A program made the translations under genes and the position numbers. Positions 1 to 7,871 of a DNA stretch of 17,343 nt are shown piece after piece. The stretch spans positions 1-17,343 of the forward strand of contig DATAAM010000022.1 of assembly GCA_036260075.1 (NCBI GenBank). The letters run 5' to 3'. Positions within the stretch are counted from its first letter, which is position 1, and every line of letters begins with the position of its first letter. This stretch comes from DATAAM01 sp036260075 (lineage in GTDB: Bacteria > Actinomycetota > Acidimicrobiia > Acidimicrobiales > JAHWLA01). The notes under the pieces are model-generated. The model was not told the DNA's origin. It ran no database searches and saw nothing but the letters and a program-made list of their open reading frames with translations.

Positions 1-2032
1 CGGCCAGCGCGAGCGCCAACGGCGTGGCCGTGGCCCGTCCTCGCTCCTCGGCGGCCAGCGCCGCCTCCACCGCCTGCGGATCGCCCGCCCGGGCCCGGCT
101 CAAGGCCGCGGCCGCCGCCGCGCAGGCAGCGGGCACGCCCGCGCCCAGTCGCTCGAACGCAGCGACGGCCTCGTCGAGGACGTCGGCCCCCGGCGTCGAC
201 CGGTGCAGCAGGCGCATGCCGTGCTGGAGGGCGATCAGCGCGTCGCCCCAGTGGTCCCCCGCCTCGCGACAGCCACGACGGAGCCGCTCGACCTCGGCGC
301 CGTCGTCGGCGCACGCGTGCAGCGCCCGCGTCATGCGCGTGAGCCACGACACCCCGAGCGTTTCCGCCTCGTCGGCCACCCGTCCCAGCGCCTGCACGTC
401 GGCTTGGCCGGTGAGGAACGCGATCCAGGCGTGGGCCAGCCCGGCACCCACGACGAGGGCCTCGTTGGCGTCGGGCGACTCGGCCAGCTCGGCGAGCAGC
501 CGCCGCCCTTGCGCCAAGCGGCCGCCGAGGCACAGGCACAGCGCTTCGGCGAACCGGCCCGACGGTCCGCCGAGCCGGGCGGCCTGGCGGGCGGAGGACA
601 GCGGGTCGCGCTGGGTGGCCCGGCGGGCCAGCGTGACCCAGTCGCCGCCGGTGGCGGGGAGGGGCGCGGGATCGAGCCACAACCGCAGGGCCAGACGCTC
701 CCGTCGGCTGACGACGGCCGCCGCCATCGAGCCGAAGGCCTGCTCGGCCCGTTCGTAGGCCGCCGCCGCGGGCTGGAGCCTGCCCGCCGCGAGGTAGCGC
801 CGGGCGGTGGCCAAGAGCAGCCACGGGTCGCTGTCGACGACGGCGGGCGGCATGCCCGCCAACCACGACCCGGCGTCGTCGACCAGCTGCTCGCCCTCGC
901 GACCGAGCAGGCGGGCCGCCGCCTCCCAGTCCTCGGCGCAGCAGTAGGCGCGCAGGGCGTCGGCGGCCAGGCCTTCGGCCTCGAGCAGCCGCCCGGCGCG
1001 CGTGTACTCGGCGCGCACGCGGTCGCGCCCCCAGCGCTCCACCAGGATCGACTCGAGGTGGGTGCGCAGCACCTCGTGGTAGCGGTACGTGCCGTCCTCG
1101 TCGAGCGCGTGGGTGAAGATCTGCCGGTGCTCCAGCTCGGCCAGCAGCTGCTCGCTGCCGTCGATGCCGAGCAGCTCGTCGCACAGGCGGCCGCTCAGCC
1201 GCCCCAGCACGCAGGTGCCGAGGAGGAAGTGGCGCAGCTCGTCGGGCAGCTCGTCGAGCACGTTGCGAGCGAGGTACTCGCGCACGAGCCGCGACCGCGA
1301 CCCCAGCGCGGCGAGCACGCGCCGTCGCTCGGCGGCCGCCTTTCCCCGCGTGGCCAGGTGGAAGAGCTGGAGGCCCGCCGCCCACCCCTCGGTGCGACGG
1401 GCGAGCTCGGCCAGGTCTTCGGGCGGGAGGGGCTCGGCGTAGAAGTTGCGGAAGAGGTGCTCGACCTCCCACGACCGGAAGCGCAGGTCGTCGGCACCCA
1501 GCTCGAGCAGCGAGCCCGACACCCGCAGCCGGGACAGGTTGAACCGCGGGGCTCGGCGCGAGGCCGCCAGCACGACGTGCGACGGGGGCAGGTAGTCGAG
1601 CAGCTGCTCCAGCGTGGCCTCGGCCTCGGAGCCTTCGAGCACGTGCAGGTCGTCGACGACCAGCGCCACCCGCCGGTCGGCGTGGCGTTCGAGGGCCTCG
1701 GCGGCGGCGGCGGCCGAGGGCCAGTGCTCGGGAAAGGCCCCCAGCACGCTGCCGAAGGCGCGGTGCAGGTGGACGAGGAGGGACTCCGCCGAGCCGTCGC
1801 CGCTCTCGGGCCGGTACCAGGCGACGGCGGCGTCGCCCGCCGAGGCGGCCGCCGCGAACTGGCCGAGCAGCGTGCTCTTGCCCGACCCCGCCGGCGCGAT
1901 GACCAAGCCGAGGCGGTGGTCCCACAGGCCTGCCAGCCGTTCGTCGAGCCGCTCACGCGACAGCGCTTTGACGCGCGGCACCCGCACCTTTGCCACGGGT
2001 ACTCGCTGCGCACCGCTGTCGACTGCCGCCAT
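1..2032 (-). CDS. MalT/LuxR-type ATP-dependent regulator (C-terminus beyond window)
   Basis: A continuous minus-strand frame from an ATG at 2032 runs through 677 codons to the left edge without a stop. The N-terminus has a Walker A motif (APAGSGKST, residues 46-54) and a hydrophobic Walker B (VALVVDDLHVL, 122-132). A winged-helix-like region (roughly 230-340) and an Ala/Leu-rich helical-repeat region resembling TPRs follow. This is the layout of MalT/LAL signal-transduction ATPases of the STAND class, which bind ATP and an inducer, oligomerise and activate transcription. The DNA-binding domain, LuxR-type or BTAD/SARP-type, would lie off the window, so the subfamily is open. A TACCGT box at 2062-2067 could be its -10. 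The gene lies 69 bp downstream of the LLM oxidoreductase in the same direction. The opposite strand is also open over much of this length, but its products are Arg/Gln-rich and unconvincing. Confidence 0.85.
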   Translation of the reverse strand, partial: MAAVDSGAQRVPVAKVRVPRVKALSRERLDERLAGLWDHRLGLVIAPAGSGKSTLLGQFAAAASAGDAAVAWYRPESGDGSAESLLVHLHRAFGSVLGAFPEHWPSAAAAAEALERHADRRVALVVDDLHVLEGSEAEATLEQLLDYLPPSHVVLAASRRAPRFNLSRLRVSGSLLELGADDLRFRSWEVEHLFRNFYAEPLPPEDLAELARRTEGWAAGLQLFHLATRGKAAAERRRVLAALGSRSRLVREYLARNVLDELPDELRHFLLGTCVLGRLSGRLCDELLGIDGSEQLLAELEHRQIFTHALDEDGTYRYHEVLRTHLESILVERWGRDRVRAEYTRAGRLLEAEGLAADALRAYCCAEDWEAAARLLGREGEQLVDDAGSWLAGMPPAVVDSDPWLLLATARRYLAAGRLQPAAAAYERAEQAFGSMAAAVVSRRERLALRLWLDPAPLPATGGDWVTLARRATQRDPLSSARQAARLGGPSGRFAEALCLCLGGRLAQGRRLLAELAESPDANEALVVGAGLAHAWIAFLTGQADVQALGRVADEAETLGVSWLTRMTRALHACADDGAEVERLRRGCREAGDHWGDALIALQHGMRLLHRSTPGADVLDEAVAAFERLGAGVPAACAAAAAALSRARAGDPQAVEAALAAEERGRATATPLALALA

Positions 2033-2061
2033 TCCCGCGCCCCCGGGGGGTGAACGCGCGA

Positions 2062-2067
2062 ACGGTA
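2062..2067 (-). promoter_or_regulatory. candidate -10 box for the MalT-like gene
   Basis: Read on the minus strand this is TACCGT, matching the actinobacterial -10 consensus TAnnnT. It would give a leader of about 23 nt before the ATG at 2032. A G-rich stretch (GGGGGCGCGGGA) immediately before the ATG may serve as a ribosome-binding site. No clear -35 is seen. Confidence 0.3.
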
Positions 2068-2088
2068 CTCTCCCGTCGGCGGCCCGAA

Positions 2089-2103
2089 AAGGGGCAGCCC
2101 CTT
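2089..2103 (-). terminator. short hairpin at the LLM oxidoreductase stop codon
   Basis: AAGGGGC/GCCCCTT is a perfect 7-bp inverted repeat with a 1-nt centre. It would fold as a 5-6 bp stem with a 3-5 nt loop, and it overlaps the TAA stop at 2102-2104. Read on the minus strand the stem is followed by a short T-run (CCCCTTTTCGGG), as in a weak intrinsic terminator. It could attenuate read-through into the MalT-like gene 70 bp downstream. Confidence 0.35.
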
Positions 2104-3139
2104 ACAGCAGCTCGCGCAGCTCCTCGACGGTACGGACCGGATCGGGGCTCACCGGTGTCACGTTGACTGTGGTGACGCCCGCCTCGCGGTAGGCGGCGAG
2201 GCGCTCCGCCACGTAGCCGCGCGGCCCCACCAGCGTGACGGCCTCCACCAGCTCGGGCGGGAGCGCGGCGGCCGCCTCCTCCTTGCGGCCCGCCAGGTAG
2301 AGGTCCTGCACGAGCTCGGCCTCCGCTTCGTAGCCGTAGCGACAGGCCAGGTCGTTGTAGAAGTTGCGGCCCTTCGCCCCCATGCCCCCGACGTAGAGCG
2401 CGATGTAGGGGCGGGCGAGGTCGCGCACCGCCTCCACGTCGTCGCCGATGGAGAGCAGCCCGCCTCCGCAGATCTCCAGCGGCGGCAGCTCGGGCGAGCG
2501 GTTGGCGACGCCCTTGGCCAACGCATCGCCCCACACCTCCTTGGCCTTCTCCGGCACGAAGAGGATGGGCAGCCATCCCTCGGCGATCTGCGCGGCCAGC
2601 TCCACGTTCTTCGGCCCCAGTGCCGCCACGTAGACGGGGATGCGCTCCCGCTTGGGATGGAAGATCATCTTGAGCGGCTTGCCCAGGCCGGTCCCCTGCT
2701 CCGGCGGCAGCGGCAGCGTGTAGCAGTCGCCCTCGTGCTCCAGGCGCTCACGCCGCCAGATGCGCCGGCAGATGTCGACGATCTCGCGCGTGCGCGCCAA
2801 CGGCTTGTCGTAGGGGACGCCATGCCACCCCTCGATCACCTGCGGTCCCGACGCGCCCAGCCCGAGCACGCACCGGCCGTCGCTCAGGTAGTCGACCCCG
2901 GCAGCCGTCATGGCGATCAGCGACGGGGTGCGCGAGTACAGGGGCAGGATGCCCGCGCCGATCTTGATGCGCTCCGTGCGCGCCGCGATGTAGCCCATCA
3001 CGCTGACGGCGTCGATGCCGTACGCCTCGGCCACCCACACGAGGTCGGCACCCGCCTTCTCCAGGTCGACCAGCTGGTCGAGCGCTTCCTTGATCCCGGC
3101 CGCGTAGCCCACCTGCACGCTGATCGTCATGGGTGCCAT
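2102..3139 (-). CDS. LLM-class (F420-dependent type) flavin oxidoreductase
   Basis: 345 aa. The protein has the luciferase-like monooxygenase TIM-barrel pattern: an N-terminal strand (MTISVQVGY), WVAEAYGIDAVSVMGYIAARTERIKIGAGILPLYSRTPSLIAMTAAGVDYLSDGRCVLGLGASGPQ in sequence blocks, GWHGVPYDKPLARTREIVDICR, and IPVYVAALGPKNVELAAQIAEGW. In actinobacteria this pattern usually marks coenzyme F420-dependent enzymes; the substrate cannot be told from sequence. The ATG at 3139 is chosen because AGAAGG (3148-3153) sits 8 nt upstream. The in-frame ATG at 3130 has no such site. Without that choice the frame stays open far upstream, but there it is antisense to the metallo-hydrolase. The gene is divergent from that hydrolase, with an operator-like palindrome between them. 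Confidence 0.88.
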   Translation of the reverse strand: MAPMTISVQVGYAAGIKEALDQLVDLEKAGADLVWVAEAYGIDAVSVMGYIAARTERIKIGAGILPLYSRTPSLIAMTAAGVDYLSDGRCVLGLGASGPQVIEGWHGVPYDKPLARTREIVDICRRIWRRERLEHEGDCYTLPLPPEQGTGLGKPLKMIFHPKRERIPVYVAALGPKNVELAAQIAEGWLPILFVPEKAKEVWGDALAKGVANRSPELPPLEICGGGLLSIGDDVEAVRDLARPYIALYVGGMGAKGRNFYNDLACRYGYEAEAELVQDLYLAGRKEEAAAALPPELVEAVTLVGPRGYVAERLAAYREAGVTTVNVTPVSPDPVRTVEELRELL

Positions 3140-3147
3140 GCCGTCAG

Positions 3148-3153
3148 CCTTCT
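3148..3153 (-). promoter_or_regulatory. Shine-Dalgarno site deciding the LLM start
   Basis: AGAAGG on the minus strand lies 8 nt before the ATG at 3139. It favours that ATG over the in-frame ATG three codons later. It is one of the few clear Shine-Dalgarno sites in the window. Confidence 0.6.
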
Positions 3154-3158
3154 GCAAC

Positions 3159-3174
3159 TTGACCGCCCGGTCAA
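3159..3174. promoter_or_regulatory. perfect inverted-repeat operator candidate between divergent genes
   Basis: TTGACCG-CC-CGGTCAA is a perfect 7-bp inverted repeat with a 2-bp centre. It sits in the 51-bp gap between the LLM start (3139) and the metallo-hydrolase start (3191). Its size and symmetry resemble operators of TetR-family repressors. Each half also reads as a TTGAC -35-like hexamer, one per strand. A protein bound here would cover the region just upstream of the TACGGT box at 3176-3181, so both genes could be co-regulated. No TetR gene is present in the window. Confidence 0.5.
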
Positions 3175-3175
3175 C

Positions 3176-3181
3176 TACGGT
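3176..3181 (+). promoter_or_regulatory. candidate -10 box of the metallo-hydrolase gene
   Basis: TACGGT matches TAnnnT and lies 9 nt before the ATG at 3191. This would place the transcription start at or within about 3 nt of the start codon, so the mRNA would be nearly leaderless. It directly abuts the palindrome at 3159-3174. Confidence 0.4.
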
Positions 3182-3190
3182 CGCTGCGGG

Positions 3191-4249
3191 ATGAAGCAGG
3201 AACAGGAGCCCGCGCGCGACGACGTGACCGAGGTTGCCCCGGGCGTGCTCCGCCTCCAGCTGCCGATCGCCATGCCGGGGCTCGGGCACGTCAACGCCTA
3301 CGCGCTCCTCGACGGCACGGGCGCCGCCGTGGTCGACCCCGGGCTGCCCGACCGGGCGTCGTACAACGTGCTGCGCCGGCGACTGGCCGACGCGGGCATC
3401 CGCCCCCGGCGCGTGCACACCGTGCTCGTGACCCACTCGCACCCCGACCACTACGGCGGAGCCGGGCGGTTGGCGGACGAGACGGGCGCGGCGCTGGCCA
3501 CCCACGCCGCCTTCCGACTGTGGTGGGCGCCCGGACCCTGCGACCACGACGTCGACGAGGTGGACGACGCCGACCTCGAGGCCGCCTTCGGCACCGACCG
3601 GCGCACAACGCCGTGGGGCGGGCCCGGGTTCCGCTTCTCCCGCCGGCGGCGCCTCGCCATGCGCCTCGCCCGCCTCGGCCTGTCCCGGTTCAAGGCGCCC
3701 CGGCCCACCCGCCGGCTCCGCCACGGCGAGCGGCTGGTCCTGGCCGGGCGGGAGTGGCAGGCGGTGCACACGCCGGGGCACACGCTCGACCACCTGTGCC
3801 TGCACGACCCCGAGACGGGCACGTTGCTCTCCGGCGACCACGTGCTTCCCACCATCACGCCCCACATCTCCGGGCACGGCACCGGCCGCGACCCGCTCAA
3901 GGGGTTCCTCGCCTCGCTCGAGCGGGTGGCCGCGCTCCCGGGCGTGGCCACCGTCCTGCCCGCGCACGGCCACCCGTTCGACGACCTGCGTCAGCGCGTG
4001 GCCGACATCCGCCGCCACCACGGCGAACGCCTCGACCGCCTGCGGGCCGCCTTCCGCGACGCCGGGGGCGGGCCGTGCACGGTGGAGGAGCTCTCGCAGG
4101 CGTTGTTCCGCCCGGCCCATTGGGGCTACATGGCGGAGAGCGAGACGTACGCGCACCTCGAGCACCTGCGCCTGGTCGGCGAGGTCGAGCGCACGCAGGT
4201 GGGCGAACGGGCGGTCTACGCGCTCGCCACCCGGACTAGCGCGACCTGA
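3191..4249 (+). CDS. MBL-fold metallo-hydrolase with C-terminal winged-helix-like domain
   Basis: 352 aa. The zinc-binding THSHPDH motif is at residues 81-87. Later ligands are seen in HTPGHTLDH and in LLSGDHVLP, and a PAHGHPF motif closes the domain, so the catalytic set looks complete. The roughly 80 C-terminal residues (from LRQRVADIRRHHGERL) resemble the small helical/winged domain of LACTB2-type and thioesterase-like MBL hydrolases. The substrate is unknown. The ATG at 3191 is the first residue of the conserved part; the longer upstream open frame is antisense to the LLM gene. Divergent pairing with the LLM enzyme and the shared palindrome suggest joint regulation, perhaps in breakdown of a lipid or xenobiotic substrate (inference). 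Confidence 0.88.
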   Translation: MKQEQEPARDDVTEVAPGVLRLQLPIAMPGLGHVNAYALLDGTGAAVVDPGLPDRASYNVLRRRLADAGIRPRRVHTVLVTHSHPDHYGGAGRLADETGAALATHAAFRLWWAPGPCDHDVDEVDDADLEAAFGTDRRTTPWGGPGFRFSRRRRLAMRLARLGLSRFKAPRPTRRLRHGERLVLAGREWQAVHTPGHTLDHLCLHDPETGTLLSGDHVLPTITPHISGHGTGRDPLKGFLASLERVAALPGVATVLPAHGHPFDDLRQRVADIRRHHGERLDRLRAAFRDAGGGPCTVEELSQALFRPAHWGYMAESETYAHLEHLRLVGEVERTQVGERAVYALATRTSAT

Positions 4250-4328
4250 CGGTTTCCGAAATCGTCATGTTCGTGCCGCTTTCGCTCCCTCATCATCGGT
4301 CTCCTCAGGGCGAGCTTCGGGGGAAGCG

Positions 4329-5093
4329 GTGCGAACGGACAGGGCGGCGAAGACGGGCCCAGGGCAACCGGCGCCGCTCGACGCCGCCCGGCGGGCCGAG
4401 CTGGCCGAGGAGCGGCTTCGCCACCAGACGCTGCTGTTCGCGGAGGCCGAGCACAAGCTGAAGACGTCGCTCGCCATCATCTCCGGCTGGGCGTCCACCC
4501 TCGACGACCGCTGGGAGGTGCTGAGCCCCGAGCAGCGCCGTGACGGCATCTCGACCATCCGCCGCAGCGCCGACACGCTGGCCGAGCAGACCCGGCGGCT
4601 CCTCGAGGACGCCAAGGTGGAGATGGCCCGGCTCGACCTCACGCGCGTCGAGCTCGACCTGGCGGAGATCCTGCGGGCCACCACGCGGGCCTACGACGCC
4701 GTCTCCAGCGCGCACGCCATCCGGGCCGACATCGTGGGGCCCGTGCGGATCGTGGCCGACCCGGCCGGGCTCCAGCAGGTGCTCGGCCACCTGGTCGACA
4801 ACGCGGTGAAGTACTCCCCCGACGGCGGCGTCGTCCGGCTCGGGGCGCGCGCGGTCGACGAGCGCTGGGCCGAGCTCACCGTCAGCGACGAGGGCATCGG
4901 GATCCCGGAGGGCATCGACCTGTTCGCGGCGTTCAGCCAAGGCCCGAGCGCGGCGGGCCACCGGGGCGGAGTGGGCTTGGGCCTCTACATCGTCCACAAT
5001 CTCGTGGAGGGGATGGGCGGGACGGTGCATGCCACCCGCAACCGCGACAGCGGGTCCACCTTCACCGTGCGCCTCCCGGCGGTGGGCCGCTGA
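4329..5093 (+). CDS. soluble sensor histidine kinase with atypical H-box (HKLKT)
   Basis: 254 aa from a GTG start preceded by GGGGGAAG. There are no membrane segments and no recognisable sensor domain, only a short N-terminal helix. The H-box reads EHKLKTSLAIISGW, with the phospho-acceptor His at 42. The HATPase has an N-box (HLVDNAVKYSP, 154-164), G1 (DEGIGIP) and G2 (GGVGLGLYI). Most HisKA kinases have an acidic residue right after the His and a Pro in the TPL segment; here these are Lys and Ser. The next gene encodes an HD-GYP protein, and the two frames abut, so they are probably co-transcribed. No response regulator is adjacent. The 79-bp upstream gap is less GC-rich than its surroundings but shows no clear promoter. 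Confidence 0.85.
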   Translation: MRTDRAAKTGPGQPAPLDAARRAELAEERLRHQTLLFAEAEHKLKTSLAIISGWASTLDDRWEVLSPEQRRDGISTIRRSADTLAEQTRRLLEDAKVEMARLDLTRVELDLAEILRATTRAYDAVSSAHAIRADIVGPVRIVADPAGLQQVLGHLVDNAVKYSPDGGVVRLGARAVDERWAELTVSDEGIGIPEGIDLFAAFSQGPSAAGHRGGVGLGLYIVHNLVEGMGGTVHATRNRDSGSTFTVRLPAVGR

Positions 5094-5182
5094 CTCCGGT
5101 CGCGGACCGCCCACCCACCGCCGGGAGCGCGCTCCTGCCTCCCGAGGGCCACTGGCGCGACCGTCCCGTCCTGGCGGCGCTC

Positions 5183-6523
5183 GTGCGAACGGGCGCCGTC
5201 CTTCTCCCGCTCGCGCCCGCGGTGGGGGCCGGGCTGCTGGCCGGCGCCCTGCTGCCGGAGCCGCACGGCACGGCCGCCGTCGTCGGGTGGTGGGCGACGG
5301 TCGGCGTGGCGGCGGCCGCCGCCTTGGTCGCCGCCGACGCCCTGGCCCGCCGCCTCCTGCCGCTGGCCGTGCTGCTCGAGCTGTCGCTGCTGTTCCCCGA
5401 CAAGGCCCCGTCGCGCTTCCGCACGGCGCTGCGCAGCGGGTCGAGCCGCAGGCTGCGGCGGCTGGTGCTCGAGGCCCACGAGGCGGGCGTGGAGGGCGAC
5501 CCGTCGCGGGCGGCGGCGGCGATCCTGGCGCTCGTCGCCGCCTTGGGTGCCCACCACCGCCCGTCACAGGGGCACTCCGAGCGGGTGCGGGCCTTCACCG
5601 ATCTCATCTCCGAGGAGCTGCGCCTGCCACCGCGGGACCGCCACCGCCTGCGATGGGCCGCCCTGCTCCACGACGTGGGCAAGGTCGTCGTGCCGATCGC
5701 CACGCTGAACAACCGCGGGCCGTTGACCACCGAGCAGTGGGAGACGATCCGCCTGCACCCCGAACAGGGGCGCAAGCTGTGCGAGCCGTTGCGCGAGTGG
5801 CTGGGCCCGTGGGCCACCGCGGTGCAGGAGCACCACGAGCGCTGGGACGGCCTCGGCTACCCGAACGGTCTGGCGGGCGAGGAGATCAGCCTCGGCGGCC
5901 GCATCGTGTGCGTGGCCGACAGCTTCGAGGCCATGACCGCCCACCGCACCTACCAGACAGCGATGACCACCGAGGCCGCCCGGGAACGGCTGGCCGAGCT
6001 CAGCGGGACGCAGTTCGACCCCATGGTCGTGCGAGCGTTCCTGCGAGTCTCCGTCGGGCGCGTGCGGTGGGCCCTGGGACCGTTGGCGGCGCTTGCGCCG
6101 CTCCCCCTCGTCGGCGGCGTCGCCCGTGCCGCACCACGGGTGCTCGCCGCCGGCGTCAAAGCAGGCGCGCTCGGCCTCACCGCAGGAGCGGTGGCGGCAG
6201 CAGGCGGGCCCGCCCCGGCACCGGCTCCGTCGGCGGTGACCACCACCACCGCCGCCGTGGTGGCGCGCGCCCCGGCGCCCGCGGCGACGTCGGTGACGGC
6301 GACCGAGGCCCCGCCCGCCTCGCCGTCGTCGCCCACGTCGCCGACGCCGTCGTCCCCCTCGTCGACGGCGGCGGTGACCTCCGGCACCACGACCACCACC
6401 ACGACGGCGATCACGCTGCCCCCCGTCACGGTGCCCACGGTGACGGTTCCCACCGTGACGGTTCCCACGGTGACGGTGCCCACGCTCACGCTGCCCCCGG
6501 CCTCGGTGCCTCCGCTGCCCTGA
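5183..6523 (+). CDS. membrane HD-GYP domain protein with Thr/Pro-rich C-terminal tail
   Basis: 446 aa from the GTG at 5183. Hydrophobic segments lie at about residues 5-24, 28-52 and 58-71. The HD-GYP domain follows, with LLHDVGK (HD at 163-164), HHERWDGLGYPNGL (GYP at 225-227) and VADSFEAMTAHRTY. This family hydrolyses cyclic di-GMP or related cyclic dinucleotides. A second hydrophobic stretch (about 296-341) leads into a roughly 105-residue tail of Ala, Pro, Ser and Thr, ending in four VTVPT repeats. The tail is probably extracytoplasmic (inference). The frame is open upstream to a CTG at 5090 that overlaps the kinase stop; the extra residues (such as GHWRDRPVLAALV) look coding, so the true start may be earlier. 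Coupling to the upstream kinase suggests a signalling pair. Confidence 0.85.
   Translation: MRTGAVLLPLAPAVGAGLLAGALLPEPHGTAAVVGWWATVGVAAAAALVAADALARRLLPLAVLLELSLLFPDKAPSRFRTALRSGSSRRLRRLVLEAHEAGVEGDPSRAAAAILALVAALGAHHRPSQGHSERVRAFTDLISEELRLPPRDRHRLRWAALLHDVGKVVVPIATLNNRGPLTTEQWETIRLHPEQGRKLCEPLREWLGPWATAVQEHHERWDGLGYPNGLAGEEISLGGRIVCVADSFEAMTAHRTYQTAMTTEAARERLAELSGTQFDPMVVRAFLRVSVGRVRWALGPLAALAPLPLVGGVARAAPRVLAAGVKAGALGLTAGAVAAAGGPAPAPAPSAVTTTTAAVVARAPAPAATSVTATEAPPASPSSPTSPTPSSPSSTAAVTSGTTTTTTTAITLPPVTVPTVTVPTVTVPTVTVPTLTLPPASVPPLP
6425..6484 (+). repeat. four tandem 15-bp repeats encoding VTVPT
   Basis: The 15-bp unit is gtgacggtgcccacg. Four copies run in frame at 6425-6439, 6440-6454, 6455-6469 and 6470-6484, differing at one or two bases each. 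A diverged fifth (ctcacgctgcccccg) follows. They encode (VTVPT)4 in the tail of the HD-GYP protein. Copy number could vary by slippage without breaking the frame. Confidence 0.85.
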
Positions 6524-6524
6524 C

Positions 6525-6546
6525 CGGCGCCGCCGTTCCGGCGCCG
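6525..6546 (+). terminator. GC hairpin after the HD-GYP stop codon
   Basis: CGGCGCC (6525-6531) pairs with GGCGCCG (6540-6546) across an 8-nt loop, starting 2 nt after the stop. There is no T-run, so it is at best an atypical terminator or mRNA 3' stabiliser. The sequence can also be read as a direct repeat of ccggcgccg, so the call is weak. Confidence 0.3.
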
Positions 6547-6556
6547 AGGGACGGGG

Positions 6557-6562
6557 TAGCGT
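6557..6562 (+). promoter_or_regulatory. -10 box of a leaderless promoter (PPOX gene)
   Basis: TAGCGT fits TAnnnT and ends exactly 7 nt before the ATG at 6570. That spacing puts the transcription start on the ATG, and no Shine-Dalgarno is present. The same hexamer precedes the alpha/beta hydrolase gene on the other strand (10489-10494). Confidence 0.5.
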
Positions 6563-6569
6563 CGGAACC

Positions 6570-6956
6570 ATGATCGACGATGTCGTGCGCCAACTGGCCA
6601 CAGGCCCGAACTTCGCCACCATCACGACGCTGCTGCCCGACGGGACGCCCCAGACCCACGTCATGTGGGTCGACTGCGACGACGAGCACGTGCTGGTCAA
6701 CACCGAGGTGCACCGCAGCAAGTACCGAAACACAGAGCACGACCCACGGGTGACGGTCACGATCATGGACCGCGAGAACCCGTACCACTACGCCGAGGTG
6801 CGCGGCCGGGTCGCCGGCACAGTGCGCGGCGACGAGGCCCGCCGGCACATCGACACCCTGAGCCAGAAGTACCTCGGCTCGCCATACGACGCCGACGCCA
6901 TCCAGAGCGAGCGGGTCATCCTCCGGATCGCGCCCGAGCGCCAGCGCAGCCAGTAG
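6570..6956 (+). CDS. PPOX-class F420-dependent oxidoreductase
   Basis: 128 aa, the usual size for this split-barrel family. Its recognisable blocks are FATITTLLPDGTPQTHVMWVDCDDEHVLVNTEVHRSKYRN near the N-terminus (in pieces), DPRVTVTIMDRENPYHYAEVRGRV in the middle, and IDTLSQKYLG near the C-terminus. This matches pyridoxamine-phosphate-oxidase-fold enzymes of the Rv1155 type, which bind F420 and act as small homodimeric reductases. The physiological substrate is unknown. The ATG at 6570 follows a leaderless-type -10. The LigD-like gene starts 6 bp after the stop, so the two are probably co-transcribed. Confidence 0.9.
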   Translation: MIDDVVRQLATGPNFATITTLLPDGTPQTHVMWVDCDDEHVLVNTEVHRSKYRNTEHDPRVTVTIMDRENPYHYAEVRGRVAGTVRGDEARRHIDTLSQKYLGSPYDADAIQSERVILRIAPERQRSQ

Positions 6957-6962
6957 CACGCC

Positions 6963-7871
6963 GTGGGCGAGCTGGGCACCTACCGCGCCAAGCGCGACTT
7001 CGCCCGCACGCCCGAGCCCGCCGGCGACGCCGCCACGCCGGAGGCGGGCGGACGGTTCGTCGTCCAGGAGCACCACGCCACCTCGCTGCACTGGGACGTC
7101 CGCCTCGAACGCGACGGCGTGCTGGCCTCGTGGGCCGTGCCCAAGGGCATCCCGCCCGACCCGCGCGTCGACCACTTGGCCGTGCAGACCGAGGACCACC
7201 CGCTCGAGTACCTCGACTTCGAGGGCGTGATCCCCGAAGGCGAGTACGGCGGCGGGCAGATGACGGTGTGGGACACCGGCACCTACGAGTGCGAGAAGTG
7301 GCACGAGCGCGAGGTCATGGTCGTCCTCCACGGCGGGCGCGCCCGGGGCCGCTACGTGCTGTTCCGCACCCGCGGGCGCAACTGGATGATCCATCGCATG
7401 GACCCGCCGGAGGACCCCACGCGCGAGCTCCTGCCCGACGACCTGCGCCCCTCGCCGCCGGTGGTGGGCGAGCTCGACGCCGCCTGGGGCGGCCTGGCCG
7501 TGGTGGTGGCGTCGAACGGTGGCCGGCTGCGCATCACGGACGCGGGCGGCGAGGACGTGACGGACCGCTTCCCGGAGCTGTCGCCGCTCGGGCGGGCGCT
7601 CGGCGCGCTGGAGGTGGCGCTCGAAGGCGTGATCGTCGTCGTGGGCGACGACGGCCTCCCCCACGCCGAGCTCCTCGAGCGGCGGACGGCGCTGCGAGGC
7701 GACGCCGCCGTACGCCGCCATGCCGAGCGCCACCCGGCCACGTTCCTGGTGGCCGACCTCGCCTGGCTCGAAGGCCACCCGACGGCGTCGCTGTCGCGCC
7801 AGGACCGCCGCACGCTCCTCGACCGGCTGGAGCTGTCGGGACCGCGGTGGCAGACGCTGCCCGACTCGATC

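Noticed and set aside
203..2053. Long plus-strand open frame opposite the MalT-like gene
   Set aside because: Its product is Arg/Gln/Pro/Gly-rich with no motif, whereas the minus strand encodes clear Walker A and B motifs. Long antisense frames are a normal by-product of high GC.
3130..4165. N-terminal extension of the LLM protein upstream of 3139
   Set aside because: The extension is antisense to the metallo-hydrolase, has shadow-like composition, and the Shine-Dalgarno supports the ATG at 3139.
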